DNA of 16,300 bases. Origin: Acholeplasmataceae bacterium. Its GTDB lineage: Bacteria; Bacillota_I; Bacilli_A; Izemoplasmatales; Hujiaoplasmataceae. Shown piece after piece: positions 1 to 7,683 of the stretch. The stretch is from NCBI GenBank assembly GCA_012515085.1, contig JAAYZB010000156.1:1-16300 (forward strand), read 5' to 3'. The position numbers were made by a program, and so were the translations under genes. A model generated the notes under the pieces. That model saw only the letters and a list, made by a program, of their open reading frames with translations. It was not told the DNA's origin and did no database searches. Within the stretch, counting starts at the first letter, position 1; every line of letters starts with the position of its first letter.

Positions 1-144
1 AAATTTCCTGTTCGTAATTATACGAGATGTGAACGCTGCGGTCGTCCCCATGCCGTTTATCGCAAATTCAAGCTTTGCCGCGTCTGCTTCCGCGAACTTG
101 CGTACAAGGGACAGATTCCCGGCGTCAAAAAGGCAAGCTGGTAA
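1..144 (+). CDS. rpsN: 30S ribosomal protein S14, type Z (partial, 5' end outside window)
   Basis: This is the C-terminal 47 residues of a small S14, open at the left edge in frame 1 and ending with TAA. Four cysteines in two CxxC pairs (visible residues 10, 13, 26 and 29) form the zinc ribbon of the zinc-containing type Z S14, which is about 61 residues long in total. The tail GVKKASW is the usual S14 ending. S14 binds 16S rRNA in the head of the 30S subunit. It lies directly upstream of rpsH, as in the Bacillota spc operon. About 14 residues and the start codon are missing because of the window edge, not because the gene is broken. Confidence 0.96.
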   Translation, partial: KFPVRNYTRCERCGRPHAVYRKFKLCRVCFRELAYKGQIPGVKKASW

Positions 145-196
145 TTGATTATGAGTACACTCAATTCTGTCGTATCGAGGAAGGAGGCACATTAGT

Positions 197-595
197 ATGG
201 TCATGACCGATCCAATTGCGGATATGCTGACAAGAATCCGTAATGCCAATCAAATGAAACATAAAACTGTGGACATCCCCGCTTCCAAACTGAAAGCGGA
301 AATTCTGTCCTTATTAAAGGCCGAAGGCTATATCACCGATTACACATTGGTGGCTTCCGGCATTCAGGGCGTCCTTCGGGTGACCCTGAAATATTTGCTC
401 AATGAAGAAAGAGCCGTGAGAGGTTTGAAGAAAATCTCCAAGCCTGGGCTGAGAGTATATGCCAAGACCGATGATCTGCCCCGCGTCCTGAATGGACTCG
501 GCATTGCCATCGTTTCCACTTCTCAAGGAATTATGACCGATCGGGAAGCCAGAAAACGGCAAGTCGGCGGCGAAGTATTGGCTTACATCTGGTAA
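197..595 (+). CDS. rpsH: 30S ribosomal protein S8
   Basis: S8 is a primary 16S rRNA-binding protein of the central 30S domain and, in E. coli, the translational repressor of the spc operon. The 132-residue product has the canonical opening TDPIADMLTRIRNA and the conserved C-terminal STSQGIMTDREARK motif; its length matches the family. Two in-frame ATGs (197 and 203) are possible. The Shine-Dalgarno AAGGAGG at 181-187 is 9 bases from the first and 15 from the second, so 197 is preferred although many homologues begin at the second Met. It is preceded by a 52-base gap after rpsN and followed by rplF. Confidence 0.97.
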   Translation: MVMTDPIADMLTRIRNANQMKHKTVDIPASKLKAEILSLLKAEGYITDYTLVASGIQGVLRVTLKYLLNEERAVRGLKKISKPGLRVYAKTDDLPRVLNGLGIAIVSTSQGIMTDREARKRQVGGEVLAYIW

Positions 596-632
596 CTACG
601 CATGAAAACAAACAATGGAGGTGCAAGAAACT

Positions 633-1175
633 ATGAGTCGTGTTGGTAGGCTGGCAATTGCCATCCCTGAAGGCGTCCAAATCGATATCGATCCAAACAA
701 TCATGTCGTTGTCAAAGGCCCAAAGGGATCCTTGGAATTTACATTTCATTCCGAGATGACCATTGCTGCCGAACATAATGAGATTTCTGTAACCCGGCCA
801 TCGGATTCGCTCAAGCATCGTGCCTTACACGGGACGACGCGGGCGCTAATCAACAATATGGTCAAAGGTGTAACCGCCGGTTACACGAAGATATTGGACA
901 TCAAGGGTGTGGGTTACCGGGCAGCAATGAAAGATGCCAAAAAATTGATGTTGAACGTCGGATATTCCAATCCGGTGGAACTCGCTTTGCCAGAAGGCAT
1001 TAGCGTGGAGATTCCCAGCAATACCGAAATCCATATCAAGGGAATCGACAAACAGGCAGTCGGTGAATTTGCGGCTGTCGTTCGCAAGGTTCGCGCTCCC
1101 GAACCCTATCAGGGTAAAGGAATCCGCTATCGTGGCGAAAAGGTACGTCATAAAGAAGGAAAGACTGCCAAGTAA
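633..1175 (+). CDS. rplF: 50S ribosomal protein L6
   Basis: L6 binds 23S rRNA near the GTPase-associated centre. The 180-residue product starts MSRVGRLAI and carries the L6 C-terminal signature region around PEPYQGKGIRY with a basic tail, so both duplicated L6 domains are present at normal length. An upstream in-frame ATG at 615 is rejected because it lies inside the Shine-Dalgarno (GGAGGTG, 617-623). The start at 633 has proper spacing and matches homologues. It lies between rpsH and rplR in the standard order. Confidence 0.97.
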   Translation: MSRVGRLAIAIPEGVQIDIDPNNHVVVKGPKGSLEFTFHSEMTIAAEHNEISVTRPSDSLKHRALHGTTRALINNMVKGVTAGYTKILDIKGVGYRAAMKDAKKLMLNVGYSNPVELALPEGISVEIPSNTEIHIKGIDKQAVGEFAAVVRKVRAPEPYQGKGIRYRGEKVRHKEGKTAK

Positions 1176-1195
1176 GGTGGGCGAGGTGAATAGAT

Positions 1196-1552
1196 ATGTT
1201 TAAACCAGTAAATAAAGTCGCGCAACGGCAAAAACGGCATTTTCGAATCCGTATTGCCATCAGCGGAACTCCCTCCAGACCCCGCTTGAGCATTTTTCGT
1301 TCTAATAAAGCCATCTATTGCCAGATCATTGATGATCTCGCCGGCAATACCCTCGTAGCCGCTTCCAGCCGGGAAATTTCCGGTGCATCCGGCGGCAATG
1401 TGGAGGGAGCTAAGTTGGTTGGCAAGCTGATTGCGGAGAAAGCTTTGGAAAAGGGAATCAAGAACGTGGTCTTTGACCGGGGTGGATTTTTATATCATGG
1501 CCGGGTCAAAGCGCTCGCCGAAGCTGCTCGCGCAGCCGGACTCGAGTTCTAA
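1196..1552 (+). CDS. rplR: 50S ribosomal protein L18
   Basis: L18 binds 5S rRNA and, with L5, docks it into the central protuberance. The 118-residue protein shows the family pattern: a basic N-terminus (KVAQRQKRHFRIR), the segment RPRLSIFRSNKAIYCQIIDD, a central glycine- and serine-rich stretch, and the C-terminal VVFDRGGFLYHGRVKALAEAAR. An AGGTG Shine-Dalgarno lies upstream of the ATG. It follows rplF after 20 bases. Confidence 0.97.
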   Translation: MFKPVNKVAQRQKRHFRIRIAISGTPSRPRLSIFRSNKAIYCQIIDDLAGNTLVAASSREISGASGGNVEGAKLVGKLIAEKALEKGIKNVVFDRGGFLYHGRVKALAEAARAAGLEF

Positions 1553-1567
1553 GAAGGAGGATGCCTG

Positions 1568-2125
1568 ATGCAAGAGAATAAAGAAAGAGGCGGCAGAGAA
1601 AAAAGACCGTCTCGGGCGCCACACGGTGCTCCAAGGAAAAAAGAAGAAAAACTCTACGAAGAACGCGTTGTCAATATCGGCCGTGTCACGAAGGTCGTAA
1701 AAGGTGGACGTCGCTTCAGTTTTTCGGCAATCGTCGTCGTCGGCGACCGCAAAGGCAAAGTCGGTTTTGGAACCGGAAAAGCGAGCGAAGTGCCCGATGC
1801 CATCAAAAAAGCCATTGAAGACGCAAAGAAAAACATAGTCAACATTCCGATTAACAAAACAACCATTTATCATACCGTCACCGGAACTTATGGTGCCGCG
1901 AAGGTTTTCCTACGTCCCGCCGTTCCTGGAACCGGTGTGATCGCCGGCGGTGCGGTTCGTGCCGTTTTGGAACTCGCAGGAATCGAAGATGTTCTCAGCA
2001 AATCTCTGGGATCGAAAACACCGATCAACATCGTTCGCGCAACGATGGCTGGTCTATTGTCCACAAGAAGCACCGAGGATGTTGCTGAAATGCGTGGGTT
2101 GACGGCAGAAGAGGTGCTGAAATAA
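1568..2125 (+). CDS. rpsE: 30S ribosomal protein S5
   Basis: S5 sits at the mRNA entry side of the 30S subunit and contributes to decoding accuracy. The 185-residue protein has a charged N-terminal extension of about 25 residues rich in R, K and E, then the double-stranded-RNA-binding-like domain (EERVVNIGRVTKVVKGGRR, KVGFGTGKASEVPDAIKKA) and the C-terminal domain (KVFLRPAVPGTGVIAGG, then GSKTPINIVRATMAGL). It is longer than the roughly 166 residues of Bacillus because of the N-terminal extension. A strong AAGGAGG at 1554-1560 sits 7 bases before the ATG. Its stop overlaps the rpmD start by one base, suggesting translational coupling. Confidence 0.97.
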   Translation: MQENKERGGREKRPSRAPHGAPRKKEEKLYEERVVNIGRVTKVVKGGRRFSFSAIVVVGDRKGKVGFGTGKASEVPDAIKKAIEDAKKNIVNIPINKTTIYHTVTGTYGAAKVFLRPAVPGTGVIAGGAVRAVLELAGIEDVLSKSLGSKTPINIVRATMAGLLSTRSTEDVAEMRGLTAEEVLK

Positions 2126-2304
2126 TGGCACAGATTAAAATAACCTTGATAAAAGGACTGGTTGCCAGAAAACCGAATCAGGTCAAAACCGTTCGGGCTC
2201 TCGGGCTCACCAAACGCAACTCATCCGTCGTGAAAGAAGACTCCGAAGCCATTCGGGGCATGGTCAACACCGTGGCCCATCTGGTGAAAGTGGAATCGGT
2301 ATAG
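2125..2304 (+). CDS. rpmD: 50S ribosomal protein L30
   Basis: This short gene encodes 59 residues beginning MAQIKITLIKGLVARKPNQV and containing TVRALGLTKRNSSVV, the typical bacterial L30 pattern. Its ATG shares one base with the rpsE stop (TAATG), and its own stop (TAG) runs into the Shine-Dalgarno of rplO. L30 is a small 50S protein near the 5S rRNA region. Length and position between rpsE and rplO match the conserved spc order, so the assignment is secure. Confidence 0.96.
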   Translation: MAQIKITLIKGLVARKPNQVKTVRALGLTKRNSSVVKEDSEAIRGMVNTVAHLVKVESV

Positions 2305-2316
2305 GAGGCCATCATG

Positions 2317-2757
2317 ATGAAACTCAATGAATTGAAACCCGTCGAGGGCGCCACTCATTATAAGAAAAGAGTGGGTCGTGGCAGCGGCAGCGGCACCGGC
2401 AAAACAGCCGGTAGAGGCCATAACGGTCAAAACTCCCGAACAGGTGGCGGTACTCGCTTAGGCTTTGAAGGCGGACAAACCCCGCTTTTCAAACGCCTTC
2501 CAAAACGGGGATTCACAAACTATTTTCGTAAGGAATTCGCAATCATCAATTTAAGCGATCTCAACCAATATGACAACGACGCGGTTATCACGCCGGAAAG
2601 TCTACTGGATGAAGGACGCATCAGCGATCTCAAAGCCGGTTTAAAGGTGCTGGGAAGCGGTAAGCTGGAGAAACGACTGACTGTCAAAGCACACAAGTTC
2701 TCTGCTTCGGCCGAGGAGGCAATTGCGGCTGCTGGTGGCAAGACCGAGGTGATTTAG
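2317..2757 (+). CDS. rplO: 50S ribosomal protein L15
   Basis: L15 is a late-assembling 50S protein that contacts many 23S rRNA helices. The 146-residue product starts MKLNELKPVEGA and has the glycine- and arginine-rich rRNA-penetrating stretch (RVGRGSGSGTGKTAGRGHNG) and the LGFEGGQTPLFKRLPKRGF motif. Two adjacent ATGs exist (2314 and 2317). AGGAGG at 2303-2308 gives spacings of 5 and 8 bases, and the second also matches homologues, so it is preferred. The stop abuts the GTG start of secY with no gap. Confidence 0.96.
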   Translation: MKLNELKPVEGATHYKKRVGRGSGSGTGKTAGRGHNGQNSRTGGGTRLGFEGGQTPLFKRLPKRGFTNYFRKEFAIINLSDLNQYDNDAVITPESLLDEGRISDLKAGLKVLGSGKLEKRLTVKAHKFSASAEEAIAAAGGKTEVI

Positions 2758-4131
2758 GTGGAAACGTTAAAAAGAATACTCAAGAATAAAGACATCCTCA
2801 AGCGGATCGGCTTTACCTTGTTGATCTTCTTCGTTTTCAAATTGCTTACCTACGTGACAATGCCTTTGATTGATGCGTCATCGCTGACCAGTTTGTTCGA
2901 AAACAGCGGGTTCCTCGGAATCGTTAACTCGATTTCCGGAGACGCGCTTCGGAACTATTCGATCATTGCCCTTGGAATCAGCCCATATATCACGGCCTCA
3001 ATCGTTGTGCAACTACTCCAAATGGACATCATTCCGGTATTGAAGGAATGGGGCGAAGAAGGGGAAATCGGGAAAGCGAAAATCAACCGCCTTACTCGGT
3101 ATTTAGCCATCGCGCTCGCATTTGTTCAAGCGATCGCCATGACCTTTGCGTTCCACAGTTCACAAACATCTTTGTTTGAATCCGGTGTGTTGGACTGGGC
3201 GACCCAAGGTGGAACCCGCAATCTGTGGTTCCTCGTCTATATTTACATCGCCATCGTCCTAACCGGCGGTACGGCACTCATGATGTGGCTCGCCGATCAA
3301 ATCACCTTGAAGGGGATCGGCAACGGGGCATCGATGCTGATCGTCGGCGGTATCATCATTTCCTTCCCGGGAACGATTGCGTCCTTAGTGCAATACTACA
3401 TTGCCGATCCGAAAGGATTGCTTGGCACCGGTGTTTACATTGGACAAGGCGAATGGAATGGGTACTTACTTTTCGCCGTCAGCATTCTGATGTTCATTAT
3501 CGTGTTGGTGGGGATCACTTACATGCAAGAAGCGGCTCGAAAGATTCCGATCCAATACGCCAACCGGCCAGCCGGATCGCGTTTCACCGGCCGATCGGAA
3601 TCAAATTTGCCGATCAAGCTCAACACGGCCAATGTGATTCCTGTCATCTTCGCATCGATCTTGCTTTCGCTGCCCAATACAATCTTCAGCTATATCAACT
3701 GGGGAACTTCTTCCGCGGCGAATTCCGCCAGAAACTGGCTCGGGCAAATCTTTGCGTATGATCAGCCGATTGGATTTTTCATCTACATCGTCTTGGTCTT
3801 CATCTTCACGTTTTTCTATTCGTTCATCCTGATCAAGCCGGAACAAATGGCAGAAAACTTGCAAAAGCAAAACGCCTACATCCCCGGAGTTCGTCCCGGA
3901 CTAGAAACCGAGACTTACATCACGAAAACTTTGTTTCGGGTCACGATCGTCGGCGCCCTTTACCTCGTGGTCATTGCCAGTCTGCCGATCATCACGTCCA
4001 TGATCTTAGGGCATTCGTATGCTCAAATCGGAGGAACATCGCTACTCATTATCGTTGGTGTCGCCTTGGAAACAGCCAAGCAAATCGAAACCGACACTCA
4101 GGAAAAGACTTATGCCGGATTTATGCGGTAA
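2758..4131 (+). CDS. secY: Preprotein translocase channel subunit SecY
   Basis: SecY forms the protein-conducting channel of the Sec translocon in the cytoplasmic membrane, with SecE and SecG as partners and SecA or the ribosome as motors. The 457-residue protein shows ten hydrophobic spans. The plug and TM2 region has the conserved ALGISPYITASIVVQLL (about 71-87). The cytoplasmic loop RKIPIQYANR (261-270) and the C-terminal IPGVRPGLET (375-384) are SecY hallmarks. It is slightly longer than the common 430 residues. The start is GTG directly after the rplO stop, with a GAGGTGA Shine-Dalgarno inside the end of rplO, which implies coupled translation. The last 20 bases overlap the proposed adk start. 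Confidence 0.97.
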   Translation: METLKRILKNKDILKRIGFTLLIFFVFKLLTYVTMPLIDASSLTSLFENSGFLGIVNSISGDALRNYSIIALGISPYITASIVVQLLQMDIIPVLKEWGEEGEIGKAKINRLTRYLAIALAFVQAIAMTFAFHSSQTSLFESGVLDWATQGGTRNLWFLVYIYIAIVLTGGTALMMWLADQITLKGIGNGASMLIVGGIIISFPGTIASLVQYYIADPKGLLGTGVYIGQGEWNGYLLFAVSILMFIIVLVGITYMQEAARKIPIQYANRPAGSRFTGRSESNLPIKLNTANVIPVIFASILLSLPNTIFSYINWGTSSAANSARNWLGQIFAYDQPIGFFIYIVLVFIFTFFYSFILIKPEQMAENLQKQNAYIPGVRPGLETETYITKTLFRVTIVGALYLVVIASLPIITSMILGHSYAQIGGTSLLIIVGVALETAKQIETDTQEKTYAGFMR

Positions 4132-4789
4132 AGGGAAAACTTGGAATCTTCTGATCACGGGCAAACCGGGATCGGGAAAAGGAACCCAAGCCTCTCTGTT
4201 GATTCAAAACTTGAATATCAAACACATTTCGACCGGAGAGATCTTTCGCCGGGAAATGCAATCGGATTCAGAGCTTGGCCGTCAAGTGAAGACATTGGTC
4301 CAAAAAGGCGAACTGGTTCCCGATCCCTTGACCAACGCGATCGTGAAGAAAGCATTGCAGGCGAAAGATTATCCTCATGGGTTTTTGTTGGATGGGTATC
4401 CCCGAACCAAAGATCAAGCCGTGATGTTGGATGAGATGCTTCAAGAATTAAAACTCAAACTGGACGGGGTGATCCAAATCCGGGCATCCGATCAGACGCT
4501 GCTCTCGCGCCTTGCGGGAAGAAGAGTCTGTACGAATTGCCAGGAAACCTATCACATCGTGAGCCACCCACCTCAAGTGGAAGGCATTTGCGATAAATGC
4601 CAACACCCGCTGATCCAACGACCGGACGATCAGGAAGCAGCGATCAAGATCCGCTTAGACGTCTATAACGAAAAAACCCGGCCGCTCTTGGAATACTACC
4701 AAAATCAAGGGTTGTTATGGGAGATCAACGGCGAACAAGATCCCGAGAGTGTGTACCAAGAGATAATCAAAAAACTGGGAAGCGATTGA
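4112..4789 (+). CDS. adk: Adenylate kinase, zinc-lid type
   Basis: This enzyme converts ATP and AMP to two ADP. The 225-residue product has the P-loop GKPGSGKGT (17-25), the AMP-site segment HISTGEIFRREM (38-49), GFLLDGYPRT (90-99), and a long-lid zinc site of two CxxC pairs (Cys140, 143, 160, 163) typical of Gram-positive enzymes. The start is the least certain in the window. ATG 4112 lies inside secY, is preceded by AGGAAAAG (4100-4107) and gives about ten extra N-terminal residues. The usual initiator Met position is occupied by Trp11. An out-of-frame TTG at 4141, well placed after AAAGGGAA, would give the canonical start only if one G were removed. It lies in the usual secY-adk-map order. 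Confidence 0.95.
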   Translation: MPDLCGKGKTWNLLITGKPGSGKGTQASLLIQNLNIKHISTGEIFRREMQSDSELGRQVKTLVQKGELVPDPLTNAIVKKALQAKDYPHGFLLDGYPRTKDQAVMLDEMLQELKLKLDGVIQIRASDQTLLSRLAGRRVCTNCQETYHIVSHPPQVEGICDKCQHPLIQRPDDQEAAIKIRLDVYNEKTRPLLEYYQNQGLLWEINGEQDPESVYQEIIKKLGSD

Positions 4790-4791
4790 TA

Positions 4792-5553
4792 ATGATTACC
4801 ATTAAATCCGAACGGGAGATCCTCCTGATGCGCCAAGCCGGACTGATTGTCTACAAGGCTCATCAGGCGGTCCTCCCTTGGATCAAACCCGGCGTATCGA
4901 CTCACGAATTGGATGACATCATTGAATCCGCCATCCGAAAAATGAGTGCGACTCCCTCGTTCAAAAATTATAATGGATTTCCCGCCGCGTCTTGTATCTC
5001 CATCAACGAAGAGGTCATACATGGAATACCTTCCAAGAAGAAAATTTTAAAAGAAGGCGATCTCGTGTCAATCGACATTGGAGCCAATTATAAGGGCTAC
5101 CATGGCGATTCCGCCTGGAGTTATGGTTGCGGCAAGGTGTCCGAAGAAACCCGGCGTTTGTTGGAAGGCACAAAAGCCAGTCTGTTTGAAGGCTTGAAAC
5201 AAGCAAAAGCGGGAAACCGGCTGTCTGATATCTCCCACGCCATCCAAATGTACGCGGAAGGTCTGGGATTCAGTGTTGTCCGGGAATTTGTCGGGCATGG
5301 CATCGGGAAAAATCTGCACGAAGACCCAGCAATCCCCAATTACGGACTCCCGGGGCGAGGCGTTATCTTGCGACCGGGAATGACCATCGCGATCGAACCC
5401 ATGATCAATTTTGGGCGGAAGGAAGTCCGCGTCTTAGCTGACGGGTGGACCACCATCACGGCTGACGGATCCTTAAGCGCCCACTTTGAACACACGGTTC
5501 TCATCACGGAAACGGGCTGTGACATATTCACAACCCAGGGAAAAGAGGAGTGA
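4792..5553 (+). CDS. map: Methionine aminopeptidase, type I
   Basis: This enzyme removes the initiator Met from nascent proteins. The 253-residue product is normal length for type I and carries all five expected metal ligands: Asp95 and Asp106 (in SIDIGANYKGYHGD), His169 (FVGHGIGKNLHEDP), Glu202 (AIEPM) and Glu233 (HFEHTVL). His77 matches the substrate-contact histidine. The ATG at 4792 lies two bases after the adk stop. An upstream in-frame start inside adk would add residues absent from the family and is rejected. The Shine-Dalgarno is weak, so coupling to adk is likely. The order adk-map-infA is the Bacillota arrangement. Confidence 0.97.
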   Translation: MITIKSEREILLMRQAGLIVYKAHQAVLPWIKPGVSTHELDDIIESAIRKMSATPSFKNYNGFPAASCISINEEVIHGIPSKKKILKEGDLVSIDIGANYKGYHGDSAWSYGCGKVSEETRRLLEGTKASLFEGLKQAKAGNRLSDISHAIQMYAEGLGFSVVREFVGHGIGKNLHEDPAIPNYGLPGRGVILRPGMTIAIEPMINFGRKEVRVLADGWTTITADGSLSAHFEHTVLITETGCDIFTTQGKEE

Positions 5554-5557
5554 TTCA

Positions 5558-5779
5558 ATGGCAAAGAAAGACGATGTCATCGAAATGATGGGTACGGTCA
5601 TCGAAGTATTGCCGAATGCGCAATTTATTATCGAGCTGGAAATCGGACACCGAATTATCGGTCACGTTTCTGGTAAAATCCGTATGCACTACATACGCAT
5701 TTTACCAGGCGATAAAGTCAAGGTCGAACTGTCGACATATGATTTAACACGTGGTCGCATCACGTATCGCATGAATTAA
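5558..5779 (+). CDS. infA: Translation initiation factor IF-1
   Basis: IF-1 binds the 30S A site and assists IF-2 and IF-3 in initiation. The 73-residue product is a single OB-fold S1-like domain, with the near-universal segments GTVIEVLPNAQF, GHVSGKIRMHYIRILPGD and YDLTRGRITYR. The ATG follows GAGGAGTGA, with the map stop inside the spacer. The coding sequence contains a strong inverted repeat at 5670-5708, formed partly through synonymous codons such as ATA for Ile (listed separately). It is followed by rpmJ after 28 bases. Confidence 0.97.
   Translation: MAKKDDVIEMMGTVIEVLPNAQFIIELEIGHRIIGHVSGKIRMHYIRILPGDKVKVELSTYDLTRGRITYRMN
5670..5708 (+). repeat. Near-perfect inverted repeat (hairpin) inside infA
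   Basis: The arms CTGGTAAAATCCGTATG and CATACGCATTTTACCAG pair at 16 of 17 positions (single C/C mismatch at 5680 and 5698) around a five-base loop, CACTA. A further U.G pair is possible outside the stem (5669 with 5709). It is not followed by a U-run, so it is not an intrinsic terminator. It lies wholly inside codons for the conserved SGKIRMHYIRILPG segment. The amino acids constrain much of the sequence, but synonymous positions (ATA, ATT, TTA, CCA) complete the pairing. Function is unknown. Confidence 0.85.
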
Positions 5780-5807
5780 TATAGACCCTATTTTAGGAGG
5801 AAATCAG

Positions 5808-5924
5808 ATGAAAGTCAGATCATCAGTCAAGAAAATTTGTGACAAATGTAAAATAATCAAACGCAATGGCAATGTTATGGTCATTTGCGAAAATCCCAAA
5901 CATAAACAAAGACAAGGCAAGTAG
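5808..5924 (+). CDS. rpmJ: 50S ribosomal protein L36, zinc-containing
   Basis: This 38-residue protein starts MKVRSSVKKICDKCKIIKRNG and ends in a basic tail (HKQRQGK). Cys11, Cys14, Cys27 and His32 form the zinc site of the metal-binding (C+) L36 form. It starts 7 bases after TAGGAGG at 5794-5800. Its TAG stop is embedded in the Shine-Dalgarno of rpsM. L36 binds 23S rRNA near helices 89 to 97. Placement between infA and rpsM is the conserved order. Confidence 0.96.
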   Translation: MKVRSSVKKICDKCKIIKRNGNVMVICENPKHKQRQGK

Positions 5925-5935
5925 GAGGAAGTCAC

Positions 5936-6301
5936 ATGGCACGTATCGCAGGAGTAGACATTCCGAGAGACAAACGCGTCGTCATTTCTTTGACCTACAT
6001 TTATGGCATTGGCAAGAGCATTTCCCAAAAGATCCTTGCCAGCGCCGGTGTGTCGGAAGACAAACGCGTCAAAGATCTGACGGATGACGAAGTCATTCGG
6101 ATCCGTCAAGAAGTACAAAAATACCGCGTCGAAGGCGATTTACGTCGCGAAATCGCGCTGAACATCAAACGGTTGATGGAGATCGGCTCTTACCGCGGGA
6201 TCCGTCATCGTAAAGGGCTGCCGGTCCGGGGACAAAATACCCGGAACAACGCCAGAACTCGCAAAGGTCCGAGAAAGACCGTTGCGAATAAGAAGAAATA
6301 A
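5936..6301 (+). CDS. rpsM: 30S ribosomal protein S13
   Basis: S13 lies in the 30S head, contacts the P-site tRNA and forms bridges to the 50S subunit. The 121-residue product begins MARIAGVDIPRDKRV, has the helix-hairpin region YGIGKSISQKIL, and ends with the conserved basic SYRGIRHRKGLPVRGQNT and lysine-rich tail. The ATG follows TAGGAGGAAG. Length and neighbours are standard for the alpha operon. Confidence 0.97.
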   Translation: MARIAGVDIPRDKRVVISLTYIYGIGKSISQKILASAGVSEDKRVKDLTDDEVIRIRQEVQKYRVEGDLRREIALNIKRLMEIGSYRGIRHRKGLPVRGQNTRNNARTRKGPRKTVANKKK

Positions 6302-6318
6302 GGAGGAGTGGGACTATT

Positions 6319-6705
6319 ATGGCACGTAATGTCGTTAAAAAACGTCGTGTGAAGAAAAATATCCCATCCGGGGTAGCGCACATTCATTCGACCTTCAACA
6401 ATACTATCATCACCATCACCGATCCCGCCGGCAACGCGATTGCTTGGAGTTCATCTGGAGCGATCGGTTATAAGGGAAGCCGTAAATCGACCCCCTTCGC
6501 CGCCGGTATTGCCAGTGAAGCTGCAGCAAAAGCAGCCATGGAAAACGGCGTTCGAAAAGTTGAAGTATCAGTCAAAGGACCCGGACCCGGCCGCGAAGCA
6601 GCCATTCGTAGCTTACAGGTCGCCGGTCTTGAGATTACCGCGATCCGGGATGTTACCCCGGTACCGCACAACGGTTGTCGTCCACCCAAACGGCCCCGCG
6701 GATAG
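6319..6705 (+). CDS. rpsK: 30S ribosomal protein S11
   Basis: S11 forms part of the 30S platform near the mRNA exit path and the E site. The 128-residue product has the conserved GVAHIHSTFNNTIITITD, the GSRKSTPFAA segment, VKGPGPGRE and the C-terminal TPVPHNGCRPPKRPRG. An AAGGAGGAG Shine-Dalgarno overlaps the rpsM stop. It is followed after 12 bases by rpoA, as in other alpha operons. Confidence 0.97.
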   Translation: MARNVVKKRRVKKNIPSGVAHIHSTFNNTIITITDPAGNAIAWSSSGAIGYKGSRKSTPFAAGIASEAAAKAAMENGVRKVEVSVKGPGPGREAAIRSLQVAGLEITAIRDVTPVPHNGCRPPKRPRG

Positions 6706-6717
6706 GAGGGAATACCA

Positions 6718-7668
6718 TTGAAAGACTTGAAATTTGAAAAACCAAAAACAATCACGGAAGAGATCGATGCGACTTACGGTCGCTTTGTCATCACGCCGCT
6801 TGACCGCGGCTTCGGGATTACCATTGGGAATTCCATACGCCGAGTCTTACTGTCATCCCTCCCTGGAGCCGCTATCATCAATGCGCAAATCGACGGCGTT
6901 GAACATGAGTTTACGGCGATCGAAAATGTTGTGGAAGATGTCACGACCATCGTTTTGAATTTAAAAGGCGTGGTATTGACCATTGATTCGTCCAACCCCA
7001 ACATCATGAAACGGATGGAAATCATTGTGGATGGACCTTGTGATGTGACAGCCAAAGACATCATCGCTGATGATGAAGTCGAGATTATCAATCCCGACCA
7101 CTACCTTTGCCATGTCAACAAAGGCAAACGGTTCCGCATGGTTCTTCATGCCCGCAAGGGAAACGGTTATGTCAACGCAGAAAAGAATGCGCGCTTTGAC
7201 AACATGGTCGGCGTGATTCCGATCGACAGCATCTATACGCCGGTCATCCGCGCCAACTATACCGTGGATAAGACCCGCGTCGATGATTCGGCCGATTATG
7301 ATAAACTCATGGTGGAAGTCTGGACCAATGGCTCGATGAATCCAAAAGAAGCCATCGGCATGGCCGCAAAAATGTTGATCGATCATTTCTACTCGCTGGT
7401 GGAACTCTCCACCCGGTCGATGTCGGAAGATTTCATGATCGAACGCAAATCCGAAGAAGCAACGCGCAATTTGGAAAAGCCGATCGAAGATCTCGATCTC
7501 TCAGTCCGGAGTTATAACTGTTTGAAAAGAGCGGGGATCCATACACTTGGCGAGTTGATCGAAAAGACCGAAGAAGACATGATGAAAGTTCGAAACTTAG
7601 GTAAGAAATCATTAAAAGAAGTCAAACAAAAGCTTGAAGAACTCAATTTAAGCTTGGCGAAACATTAG
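6718..7668 (+). CDS. rpoA: DNA-directed RNA polymerase subunit alpha
   Basis: The alpha subunit dimerises to nucleate RNA polymerase assembly, and its C-terminal domain binds UP elements and activators. The 316-residue product has the N-terminal domain (about 1-230, with GFGITIGNSIRRVLLSSLPG) and the C-terminal helix-hairpin-helix domain (about 245-316). The DNA-contact region RSYNCLKRAGI and NLGKKSLKEV keeps the Arg and Asn equivalent to E. coli R265 and N268. The start is TTG at 6718, seven bases after TAGGAGGG; no better ATG exists and the N-terminus matches homologues. A TTG start may moderate expression relative to the flanking r-protein genes. Confidence 0.97.
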   Translation: MKDLKFEKPKTITEEIDATYGRFVITPLDRGFGITIGNSIRRVLLSSLPGAAIINAQIDGVEHEFTAIENVVEDVTTIVLNLKGVVLTIDSSNPNIMKRMEIIVDGPCDVTAKDIIADDEVEIINPDHYLCHVNKGKRFRMVLHARKGNGYVNAEKNARFDNMVGVIPIDSIYTPVIRANYTVDKTRVDDSADYDKLMVEVWTNGSMNPKEAIGMAAKMLIDHFYSLVELSTRSMSEDFMIERKSEEATRNLEKPIEDLDLSVRSYNCLKRAGIHTLGELIEKTEEDMMKVRNLGKKSLKEVKQKLEELNLSLAKH

Positions 7669-7683
7669 TTGGAGGAGGTTACC

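Noticed and set aside
615..632. Upstream in-frame ATG start for rplF
   Set aside because: It overlaps the Shine-Dalgarno sequence, and homologues start at MSRVGR.
3225..3761. 178-residue open frame inside secY on the plus strand
   Set aside because: It lies wholly within the well-supported secY gene in another frame, has an arginine- and histidine-rich frame-shadow composition, and resembles no family I know.
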